Origin: Clostridiales bacterium
GTDB lineage: Bacteria > Bacillota > Clostridia > Oscillospirales > Oscillospiraceae
DNA: 64,000 nt
Direction: 5' to 3'
NCBI GenBank assembly: GCA_020859945.1
Contig: JAJBVG010000036.1
Span: 1-64,000, forward strand
Shown in pieces: positions 1-6,737 of this stretch (positions within the stretch are counted from its first letter, which is position 1; each line of letters starts with the position of its first letter). Both the position numbers and the translations under genes were made by a program. The notes beneath the pieces are model-generated. The model did no database searches. It was given only the letters and a program-made list of their open reading frames with translations, and was not told where the DNA came from.

Positions 1-1
1 C

Positions 2-241
2 CCCGCACCGCCGGGTCGCCGCCCCGCTGCAACGACCCGCCGACACCGGTTAAATCGTGGCCCTTCTCGGCCGTCACGGGCTCGGGGCGCGACCGCCACC
101 ACCTACAAGGGCAACTATATCACCGGTTACGGCGGTTCTTTCCAGCTGGGCGGCGACCCGGCGCTGCTGGACCTGCTGTACAACGCCGGTCTGGGCGGCA
201 AAAACGCCCAGGGGTTCGGGATGTTCGACCCCGTGAAGTGA
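2..241 (+). CDS. cas6: CRISPR-associated endoribonuclease Cas6, C-terminal part (5' end outside window)
   Basis: Cas6 cuts the CRISPR precursor RNA within each repeat. The reading frame enters from the left edge and stops at 239-241. Its last 45 or so codons end in the glycine-rich Cas6 signature GLGGKNAQGFGMFD, preceded by a strand reading GNYITGYGGSFQL, which is the usual end of the second ferredoxin-like fold. A CRISPR remnant follows 110 bases downstream, which supports the call. The first 90 or so bases translate to an unusual Arg/Pro-rich string that does not look like Cas6, so the left edge may be an assembly boundary or a recombination point. The family identity of the tail is fairly secure; the subtype (I-B or III) cannot be told from it. 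Confidence 0.75.
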   Translation, partial: PAPPGRRPAATTRRHRLNRGPSRPSRARGATATTYKGNYITGYGGSFQLGGDPALLDLLYNAGLGGKNAQGFGMFDPVK

Positions 242-320
242 ATCAGAATAGACAACTCCCCCGGCTGGGGCCTCAGAGATGGGGCGCTGAACCGTGGGAG
301 GTTGTTTTGGAGATGAAAAA

Positions 321-347
321 AGAGACGCGAAAGCGCCTCTTTTTTTC
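321..347. terminator. Bidirectional terminator between cas6 and the CRISPR remnant
   Basis: An eight-pair stem (AGAGACGC/GCGCCTCT, one A-C mismatch) with a GAAA loop is followed by a T run on the plus strand and, because it is preceded by an A run, also by a T run on the minus strand. It can end both cas6 (rightward) and the leftward CRISPR transcript. Confidence 0.7.
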
Positions 348-349
348 GT

Positions 350-503
350 TTTGGGAACCCTTAGAGGTAAGAAAACACGATTCAAGGGACAGAGCGGCAA
401 GGAAGTCGAGTATCAATCCCTTAGAGGTAAGAAAATACGGAAGAAGTAGCAAAGATAAATGTGACCAAAAATAAGTATCAATCCCTTAGAGGTAAGAAAA
501 CAC
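350..503 (-). CRISPR. Short CRISPR array: three repeats, two spacers, read leftwards
   Basis: Near-identical copies of a 29-30 base repeat lie at 474-503 and 409-438 (one difference), and a third copy at about 350-378 keeps only its right two thirds (from 358). Spacers are about 439-473 and 379-408. Read on the minus strand the repeat ends ATTGATAC, close to the ATTGAAAC tag of type I-B and III repeats, which sets the direction. The decayed copy is then the last one, as expected at the trailer end. The array is a remnant; the nearby Cas6 tail fits it. Confidence 0.8.
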
Positions 504-524
504 AGCAAGATTTTGTGTACCTTT

Positions 525-554
525 ACTATACCACGGCAAGCGATGGCCTGTCAA
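525..554 (-). promoter_or_regulatory. CRISPR leader promoter
   Basis: On the minus strand TTGACA (554-549) and TATAGT (530-525) are separated by 18 bases. A transcript would start near 518, about 15 bases before the first intact repeat. This agrees with the direction inferred from the repeat tag and makes 504-600 the leader. Confidence 0.6.
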
Positions 555-614
555 GTGGGAATCTCTGGTGTAGCTTTTTTTGTTTGTATTGCAACAGGCA
601 GGGTTTCCTTTATA

Positions 615-656
615 AACGGGAACTGCACCAACGCGATGCTCTGGTGCAGTTCCGTT
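615..656. repeat. Large inverted repeat upstream of the CRISPR leader
   Basis: GGAACTGCACCA at 619-630 is the exact reverse complement of 642-653, and three further flanking pairs extend the stem across one bulged G. There is no T run, so it is not a standard terminator. It could be the end of a lost mobile element or an RNA structure; its function is unknown. Confidence 0.5.
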
Positions 657-978
657 AGTTTCAGATGATCGGCAGCCCTGCGGAGAAAGTGAATTGAAGC
701 AAACACGGGGAGGCACGAAGTTCCGCCTGACGGCGGAGCTATGGCCCTCCTGGGCCATGCGAGTCGCATGGCGTCGTTCCGGGCGCGGGACATCCCGGTA
801 ATGGCCTATTGCCCTTGGCCCAGACCCACCGGGCCACACCCTCTCAGGTGCTTCGGGCGTTCCTGCTGGCCCAGGAGGGGGTCGTTCCCATCCCCCGCTC
901 CTCCTGCGCAGCCTGAACTTTTTTCACACTGTTTTGTGCCACGGTATGGCAACCACATGGAGGCTAACCCCGGTTCCG
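657..978. other. Gap without a supported gene
   Basis: No reading frame here has a convincing start or a recognisable product. The stretch contains a copy of dispersed repeat family A at 718-776 and otherwise GC-rich sequence of unknown role between the CRISPR leader and the end of the gene on the minus strand at 979. Confidence 0.5.
718..776 (+). repeat. Dispersed repeat family A, copy 1
   Basis: The block AAGTTCCGCCTGACGGCGG, continuing into a GGCC hairpin and GCCATGCGAGTCGCA, recurs nearly unchanged at 47830-47878. Shorter versions of its core lie at 61120-61136 and, inverted, at 16201-16216 and 38561-38580. All copies are intergenic. Confidence 0.65.
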
Positions 979-2517
979 TTAAAACCCCAAAAGGCTTGTA
1001 AATCCTCTGGCAAAGGAACCAATCGTATTTTTCGCGGCGCTTGCCACCCGCTTGACGCCTCTCACGGCAGACTTCGCCACGGTTTTAGCTACCCCGGCGA
1101 CCTTCTTCCCGGCGCTGTGGACGGCCTCGCCCAGCTTGGAGCCGCCCATGTAACCGACCATGCCGCCGACCAGCCCGCTCACCACGGAAAGGGGCGCGCC
1201 GATGACGGGAATCCACGCGGCCAGCTTCGCGCCGAAGGCGGCTCCCTTCGCCATCTGCCACAGCCCGGCGGCCATGGAGGTGGTCACCCGGGACATCCGA
1301 TCCAGCCCCCTGGTCAGGGACAGTTCGCCGGAGGCGATCTTGCCCAAAATCTTGACGTTTTCCACGCCCACACAGGCGACGTTGGCAATGATGCCCGCGG
1401 GGGTCGTTTTCGGAATGACGCTGAGGATGCCCTTGCGGATCGCCACCTGCAAAGTACCGGCGGTGACGACCTTGACGGAGGTATCCGCCCCGGTCTTGAT
1501 GGCAGCCTCCACCAGTTCGTCCGGGTCCACCTCCTCGCCCTCAAACACTTTTTTGGCGATGTTGAGACCGGTGGTGACGGCGGCGCTTTGCAGCGCCATG
1601 ACCCCGGCGTTCTTGCCGATGGACATAGCCAGATCCCGCGTTTGGTAATGGCTGTAGTCCATGCTGGGCATGATGCCGTCCTCTTGGGCGGCCTCCTGGA
1701 GGGCTTTCATTTCCTCCTTGGTGTAGGCTTTCCCCTCCGCGCCCCAGGCGTCGATGTGGTTGGTGATGGTCTTGTTGGAGCCTTTGGCCTTGAAATGGGC
1801 CTGGACCTCCTCCAGTTGGTCGGCGGGAACGACGATGCGCTGGTTGTTGTAGTTGCCCCGCTCGATGAGGTCGATGGTCGCTTTCGCGTCCTTGCCGAAC
1901 TTGAGCTGGTAGTTCTGGTACTCCCCGGTCTCCAGGTTGGTGGCCCGCACGTCCACGGAGTTTTTGGTGTAGGCGTCCCGCACCTCGACCTTGATGTTCT
2001 TCCCCTGCAAGGACGCGCTCAGTTCGGTGCTTTTGGCGACCATCTGTTCTGCGATGTTCCCGTCCAGATTGGGGCTCATCTTGATGTGGCCGTCGGAGGA
2101 ACGCTGCAAGGCGTCCGCCATCTCCATGTTCGCTTGATACAGCACGTCGTCCATGGCCTGGAGGGTCCTGCCGTACTCGTTGACGGACATCCCCACAGAG
2201 GACTCCTGCAACTTGTCCGCCAGCCAGCTCTCCTTGCTGACGCCGTGGGTCGCCGCCTCGTCCACCGCCTGCAAATCCTCATCGAAGGTCTCGATGGCGG
2301 TCACGATCTCCGCCGCGTCCTGCCGGGCTTCCTCGGCTGGCAGCTCCGGCAGCTCGGTCACGAACAGCCGCTCCAGCCAGACCTGGTCCGTCATGGAGGC
2401 GGGTTTTTTCTTATAATCACGGAGGGACTTTTTCAGCAGCGCCTTGACCGCTCTGGCCTCTTTCTCCGTGAGGTATTCCACCGGCGCTGCCGTCTCGGTG
2501 GTTTTCTTTTCGTCCAT
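979..2517 (-). CDS. Unknown protein with restriction-nuclease-like motif and membrane-type C-terminus
   Basis: 512 residues, not assigned to a named family. Residues 1-150 are helical and charged. Residues 165-225 form an alternating strand/helix region in which Asp189 and the pair Gln204-x-Lys206 match the D...(E/Q)xK pattern of PD-(D/E)xK nucleases; this is a motif reading, not a proven fold. Residues 425-458 are hydrophobic and rich in small residues (glycine-zipper-like), followed by a strongly basic tail, which suggests membrane insertion or nucleic-acid binding. It follows the AAA+ remnant by 11 bases in the same orientation, so it was probably the partner of that ATPase. The start at 2517 opens with MDEKKTTE. 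Proximity to CRISPR and WYL genes suggests defence, but this is inference. Confidence 0.6.
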   Translation of the reverse strand: MDEKKTTETAAPVEYLTEKEARAVKALLKKSLRDYKKKPASMTDQVWLERLFVTELPELPAEEARQDAAEIVTAIETFDEDLQAVDEAATHGVSKESWLADKLQESSVGMSVNEYGRTLQAMDDVLYQANMEMADALQRSSDGHIKMSPNLDGNIAEQMVAKSTELSASLQGKNIKVEVRDAYTKNSVDVRATNLETGEYQNYQLKFGKDAKATIDLIERGNYNNQRIVVPADQLEEVQAHFKAKGSNKTITNHIDAWGAEGKAYTKEEMKALQEAAQEDGIMPSMDYSHYQTRDLAMSIGKNAGVMALQSAAVTTGLNIAKKVFEGEEVDPDELVEAAIKTGADTSVKVVTAGTLQVAIRKGILSVIPKTTPAGIIANVACVGVENVKILGKIASGELSLTRGLDRMSRVTTSMAAGLWQMAKGAAFGAKLAAWIPVIGAPLSVVSGLVGGMVGYMGGSKLGEAVHSAGKKVAGVAKTVAKSAVRGVKRVASAAKNTIGSFARGFTSLLGF

Positions 2518-2528
2518 AAGCTACCCCT

Positions 2529-3778
2529 TTACTTGGAAGCGTTTTTGAACTTCCGGGTCTTGTACTCCTTCGCCATTCGGTCCAGGTCGTCCTTCATGAT
2601 TTCCGACAGGGAATGGGTGTTGTTGATGGCCCACAAAATGTCCGATGTCTGGACGTGGGCCTTGTCATCGGCAAAGGCGGCCTCCACCGCGTCCCGGACC
2701 ACACCCTCGATGTCCGCGCCGCTGTAGCCCTCGGTTTTGCCTACCAGCTCAGAGAGCCGGATCTGCTTCAAATCCTGGGGGCGGCGCTTCTGGATGTGAA
2801 TTTCAAAAATCTTCTCCCGCTCTTTGCCGTTGGGCAGACCCACGTAGAAAATCTCGTCAAACCGGCCCTTGCGCAGCAGCTCAGGCGGCTCCAGCACCTG
2901 AACGCAGTCCGGCGGCTGGCTGACCACCCACCGGGCGAAGCCCTCCGCGAACGCGCCCAGCTCCACGGTGACGGCGTCCTCGTCCTCCCGGACCACCCGC
3001 AGCCCCCGGAACCGGTCGTGCAGGTAGGGGTAATAGCTCTTCCGGCACCGCAGGGTGATGCTGCAAAAGTCCCCGCCGTACATCTGCACGATGCCGGGGG
3101 CGCAGGTCTGGAGATAACGCTCCACCCGCCGGGTCTCGTCTCCGGTCTGTCTGCGCACCACGGAGAAGGAATAGATACGGTCCACCCGGAAATAGGCGGC
3201 GTAGGGGGCCTCGCTGTCCTGGTGGTACGCCACCAGGTAGAGATACCCCAGGTCGTACCGGAGCAGGCAGGGGAGCAGCGTCCGGTTGACGGTGTTCCCG
3301 TCCCCCTTGACGTACTGCACCTGAATGACGGAGCGGTTCTGGATGATGCGCTGCAAATCGCCCTGCATTTTCAGGAGAGGGGATTTGTGGAGCGGCTCCT
3401 GATAGCCCTCCATGACCGCCCGCTGGTGGAACAGGACGTTTCCCGCGTGTTCCGTGTTCCGGGCGAGATGGGAGAGCAGGCCGTCCATCCGTCCTCCCGC
3501 AGGACGCCGGTGTCCAGCAGAAGCCGCTCGACGAAGAGGTACTCCATCGTCTCCAGCGGCTGCTGCCGCACTCCAGTAAGGGAGTAGGCGTTTTCCCGCT
3601 TGTTGTAGCGCAGTTCCTCGCCGCTGAACGTCTCGCTGAGATAGAGGCGGATGTCCTCGATGTCCCAGTCAAAGGAGCGGGGGTGGCTGTCGGTCTCCAT
3701 GCAGAAGATGAGCTTGTTTACGCTCTCCCCCTGCATCAGCTTGCTGTACAGCAGGAGCAGCCTGGTGTTCTTGTCCAT
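2529..3778 (-). pseudogene. Frameshifted WYL regulator fused in frame to an AAA+ ATPase C-terminus
   Basis: Reading starts at 3778 (MDKNTRLLLLY) with an N-terminal helix-turn-helix region of about 95 residues. Near 3488 the frame breaks; the continuation (3488-2529) needs one extra base and carries a WYL ligand-binding domain (about 150 residues). At 2888-2871 the WYL tail PPEL runs without a shift into ELLRKGRFDE, the arginine-finger region of an AAA+ ATPase, followed by its lid motif GYSGADIEGVVRDA. The Walker A and B half of the ATPase is absent, so no ATP hydrolysis is expected. WYL proteins commonly repress or sense for defence operons. The join looks like a deletion between a regulator and the next gene, using shared PPEL coding sequence. 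An assembly collapse is the alternative. Confidence 0.75.
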
Positions 3779-3857
3779 AGGCGGCCTCCCGTTCCTTTGG
3801 TTACTGAGGTTATTATAGCACAGTTCTTCGACAGAATATGACGTTGTATCATTTTTT

Positions 3858-3966
3858 CTGGTTATCCATTTTACGCAGCCAGCGGCGAAGCAAGCACAGC
3901 AGCCATCAAGTGGTCATAGAGGTCGGTCACAAAGTTCCGCCTGTTGAAACGATAGCAGCAATCAAA
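3858..3966 (+). repeat. Dispersed repeat family C, copy 1
   Basis: About 110 bases that match, at roughly three in four positions, the reverse complement of 35326-35432. Both copies can encode a short peptide ending GYPFY...GE.S...WS followed by a stop at the same place. Copy 2 has an in-frame start giving about 27 residues; copy 1 lacks one. Whether it is coding or a structural repeat is unknown. The rest of 3779-4134 shows no gene. Confidence 0.5.
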
Positions 3967-4134
3967 AAGAGAAATTCTCTCATAATACCCTTAAAAGTTC
4001 TAAAAATCTCATGGCCCAGCAAAGGACATTTATCCCGGAACAGCCTTCTATTCCGGGGTAAAAAAGTTCAAGCAGGAAAGTCGGGCGGTGCAAACAAATA
4101 TCTATAAACCTTTTATTTCTTCCTATTGACAGAC

Positions 4135-4166
4135 AAACCGCGCACAGGTCGCCCCGCGCGCGGTTG
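4135..4166 (-). terminator. Terminator after the esterase gene
   Basis: AACCGCGC (4136-4143) pairs with GCGCGGTT (4158-4165). On the minus strand the stem is followed by TTTGTCTGTC, a weak T tract. It lies about 50 bases past the stop codon of the gene at 4218. Confidence 0.5.
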
Positions 4167-4217
4167 TCGTTTGGTTGATTCGGTTATACTCCCTTCAAGG
4201 ACAAAAACAATCCTTTG

Positions 4218-5546
4218 TTACTTCTTAACGGTAACGGTCTTGACCTTGCTCCAACCGGCGTAAGAGGTCACGCTGCCGGAGGTCTTATAAGCCCGCATAC
4301 GGATGTAATACTTCTTGCCCTTGGTCAGGTTTTTCAAAGTGGTGGTCAGGTTCTTGTTGCCCTTGATAGTGACGGTCTTGGTGGTAGAGCTGGAGAAGCT
4401 GCTGGAAGTGGAATACTGGATCTGATAGCCGGTGGCCTTGGTGTTCCGGGTCCACTTCAAACTGATCTTCTTGCCGCTGACGTTCTTGGCACGGGTGAAG
4501 TGCTTGGCGGTCAGGCGGTAGATGGTCTTGGCGGCGGAAGCCTTGCTCTTACCGGCGGAGTTTACCGCATAAACCTTGTACTGGTACTTAGTGCCGTTCT
4601 TGGTGGCGGCGGTGTCGGTCCAGGAGGTGGAAGAGGTGGTCTTGACCTTTTTCCAGCTGCCGCTGCCGATCTTACGGTAGACCTGGTAGCTGGTGGCGGT
4701 GGATACACTGTTCCAGGAGAGCTTAATTCCGCTGGCCCGGTTCACCGCAGAGGTGATCTTGGTGGCGGAGGGGACAGTGACCTTTGTGGCTGCTGCCAGC
4801 GCGTCAATGGCGGCAGTCAGGGCAGAAGTAGCTTCGTCCACCTCGTCCTGGGTGGCATCGGCGTTGGCCGCGACAGTCTTGGCGCTTTCCAGCGCGGTTT
4901 CCAGGGCAGCCCAGGTGCTGCTGGTGTAGTCGCTTTCGGTCAGGGCTTCAGCCTGCTCGATGGCGGCGGTCAGGGCGGAGGTGTCAACAGCAGAGGTGGT
5001 ATCCTCGTCCTGCCATGCAACATTGGTCAGGAAGTCGTTGACCGCAGAACTCCACACACTCCAGTCGTGAGCGCCGCTCATCACTTTGAAGGAGGCGGAG
5101 CCGCCCAGGGCCGCAACTTCTTCATAGATTGTATAGGAGGCCGGTTCACGGTAATCCAGGTTGCCGCAATAGACGCTGATGACGGTGTTCTTGATGTCAT
5201 CCAAATCAGCCGTGGCGTTGCTCAGAGGGAAGCTGCGGCCCACAGAGCTGATGCCGATATAAGCAAACTCTTCGGGGATTGTCTGCATCAGCGTGGTGGC
5301 CATAGAACCGCCGGCGGAAAGGCCAAAGACCGCCCGGTCATTGACTTCGGTGGACGCGGAGTAGTTTTCCTCCATAAAGGGAACGATCACGTCCGCAATG
5401 TTCCTGGCCACGGCTTCCAGGTCGCTCATATTGTTAACAGAGCTTTCTGCGCCCTCGGAAGGAGATGCCTCTGAATTTTCCACACCGCAGGCCGCCACCA
5501 CGGAAATCATGCAGACAGCGAGTAGAAATGCAAGAAACCATCTCAT
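4218..5546 (-). CDS. Secreted lipoprotein: truncated esterase domain with FIVAR and two FN3 domains
   Basis: The start at 5546 (MRWFLAFLLAV) gives a lipoprotein signal with a lipobox ending VAAC and a proper ribosome site; longer upstream reading lacks one. Residues 60-180 are the C-terminal half of an esterase-D/feruloyl-esterase-like fold with nucleophile motif GLSAGGS and a late His in SGAHDW. The N-terminal half with the first strands of the alpha/beta-hydrolase sheet is missing, so activity is doubtful. Residues 190-260 resemble a FIVAR module (ALTAAIEQAEALTESDY), and two fibronectin type III repeats of about 90 residues end the protein. It would sit on the cell surface, binding or trimming glycans. 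It is downstream of, and almost touching, the acetyltransferase gene. The missing half looks like an internal in-frame deletion. Confidence 0.75.
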   Translation of the reverse strand: MRWFLAFLLAVCMISVVAACGVENSEASPSEGAESSVNNMSDLEAVARNIADVIVPFMEENYSASTEVNDRAVFGLSAGGSMATTLMQTIPEEFAYIGISSVGRSFPLSNATADLDDIKNTVISVYCGNLDYREPASYTIYEEVAALGGSASFKVMSGAHDWSVWSSAVNDFLTNVAWQDEDTTSAVDTSALTAAIEQAEALTESDYTSSTWAALETALESAKTVAANADATQDEVDEATSALTAAIDALAAATKVTVPSATKITSAVNRASGIKLSWNSVSTATSYQVYRKIGSGSWKKVKTTSSTSWTDTAATKNGTKYQYKVYAVNSAGKSKASAAKTIYRLTAKHFTRAKNVSGKKISLKWTRNTKATGYQIQYSTSSSFSSSTTKTVTIKGNKNLTTTLKNLTKGKKYYIRMRAYKTSGSVTSYAGWSKVKTVTVKK

Positions 5547-5547
5547 A

Positions 5548-6117
5548 CTATCCTTCCTTTTGGATTTTCTTGATGATTTTTGCGGGAACGCCCCCGACCA
5601 CTGTATAGGGCGGCACATCCTTCGTCACGACTGCTCCCGCCGCCACCACGGACCACTCCCCAATGGTCACGCCGGGGAGGACCGTCGCGTTGGAGCCGAC
5701 CCATACATGAGCGCCGATTGTGATGGGCGCGTAGTGATTCTTCCGGTCCTGCGCCGGGTCGAGGTCGTGGTTGATGGTCGCCAGCACTACGTTGTGGCCC
5801 AGCATGGTGCCATCGCCAATGACAATACCGCCCTGATCCTGAAAGTGGCAGCCGGAGTTGATAAAAACATCCCTCCCAATGTGGATATTCTTTCCAAAAT
5901 CCGTGTAAAACGGTGGAAACAGCCGGAAGGAGGCATTGATTTTCTCTCCGGTCAGGCGGCCCATGATCTCCCGAATTTCTTCCGGCGTATGGTATTGGTT
6001 GTTCAGCTCCATAGTGATGCGGAGCGCCTCCTGATAAAGGGTATCGGCGCAGGCGCTGCACACCTCGTTCTTCGTGTCCTCGTTATAATAGCTCGCAATA
6101 ACATCTTGAATGGTCAA
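5548..6117 (-). CDS. Maltose/galactoside-type O-acetyltransferase (left-handed beta-helix)
   Basis: 189 residues, the usual length for the LacA/Maa group, which transfers acetyl from acetyl-CoA to a sugar hydroxyl. Residues 5-55 form the helical N-terminal Mac domain. From about 70 onwards hexapeptide repeats are visible (IHIGRDVFI, GIVIGDGTMLG, ITIGAHVWVG, VTIGEWSVV), and NHDLDP supplies the expected catalytic His. The C-terminal VVGGVPAKII is typical. It is the first gene of a two-gene leftward unit with the esterase lipoprotein, whose start is one base past this stop, so the two are co-transcribed. The exact acceptor sugar is unknown. Confidence 0.9.
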   Translation of the reverse strand: MTIQDVIASYYNEDTKNEVCSACADTLYQEALRITMELNNQYHTPEEIREIMGRLTGEKINASFRLFPPFYTDFGKNIHIGRDVFINSGCHFQDQGGIVIGDGTMLGHNVVLATINHDLDPAQDRKNHYAPITIGAHVWVGSNATVLPGVTIGEWSVVAAGAVVTKDVPPYTVVGGVPAKIIKKIQKEG

Positions 6118-6270
6118 CGGTTCGTCCCCCTCGTTTATTCAGCCAGTGGATGCCTTCCGCTGGTTTTATTTTATCGTGGGGGAAGCAAAATGACAAATAT
6201 TTTGTTTCTATTTCTGGTTATTCGCAAAACGAATTTCTGAATAGGACAGCTCTCTTCCTGCGTCCTCAAC

Positions 6271-6312
6271 AAGAAACGGCCTTGAAACCATCCGGTTCCA
6301 GGCCGTTTCTTA
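6271..6312. terminator. Long hairpin, possible terminator
   Basis: AAGAAACGGCCT (6271-6282) pairs with AGGCCGTTTCTT (6300-6311), with inner AACC/GGTT pairs. It is followed by ATTTTGG on the plus strand, a weak T tract. No complete gene precedes it on either strand. Confidence 0.5.
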
Positions 6313-6461
6313 TTTTGGTCCCTATGATACAAGCAGAGGCACTTCACTTGAACAGAGCCGCCGTCACGTCCGTCCGCCATCGAAAACTTTCCGCTTTTTT
6401 GTCACCAAGTCGGCAAATGAAGGGAATTTTCTCTTTAATCTTCTCATAAGTTTGTCATTTT

Positions 6462-6485
6462 CCCGGTTCCGCCGGGATTTTTTTA
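6462..6485 (+). terminator. Intrinsic terminator without an upstream gene
   Basis: CCCGG-TTCCG-CCGGG followed by a run of seven T residues. It is a textbook rightward terminator, but no rightward gene lies upstream within 2 kb, so it is probably left over from a deleted gene. Confidence 0.65.
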
Positions 6486-6737
6486 TTTTTGCAAGACGAA
6501 AAGTATTCTGTTTCATTTTTGTCACTAATTTAACTTTGCGCCAAAGGCTTGAAAACCGGTTTAATCTATGGTGATTTTGAATAAAAATCGGAAAAAGAAA
6601 CTGTGAAAAACGCTAAAACCATGTTTTTGTCATCAAGTAATGTTGACAAAAGTGCGACATCAAAAACTCGCTTTTTCTGTTAATGTTGCATAAAATGATA
6701 CTCAGATAAGCAATCAGACAAGAGAGGTGATTCAAAA

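Larger units (their letters stand above)
6118..6737. other. Long divergent intergenic region before mtlR
   Basis: No gene is supported. It is more AT-rich than its surroundings and holds two hairpins listed separately, which suggests that a gene between them was lost. A TTGACA at 6643-6648 lacks a good -10 partner. The ribosome site for mtlR (AGAGAGGTGA) is at its right edge. Confidence 0.5.

Noticed and set aside
979-2517. Assignment of the 512-residue protein as a confirmed nuclease toxin
   Set aside because: Only a three-residue motif in a plausible strand-helix setting supports it; kept as a hypothesis.
934-2727. Long plus-strand open frame of nearly 600 codons opposite the unknown 512-residue protein
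   Set aside because: It is the antisense shadow of GC-rich coding sequence on the minus strand: His/Gly/Leu-rich translation, no ribosome site, no family resemblance.
3838-4107. Possible 89-codon plus-strand gene
   Set aside because: No ribosome site and no family resemblance; it overlaps dispersed repeat C in a different frame.
6638-6702. Clear sigma-A promoter for mtlR
   Set aside because: TTGACA is present at 6643, but no -10 lies at proper spacing; other combinations are weak, so no promoter is claimed.
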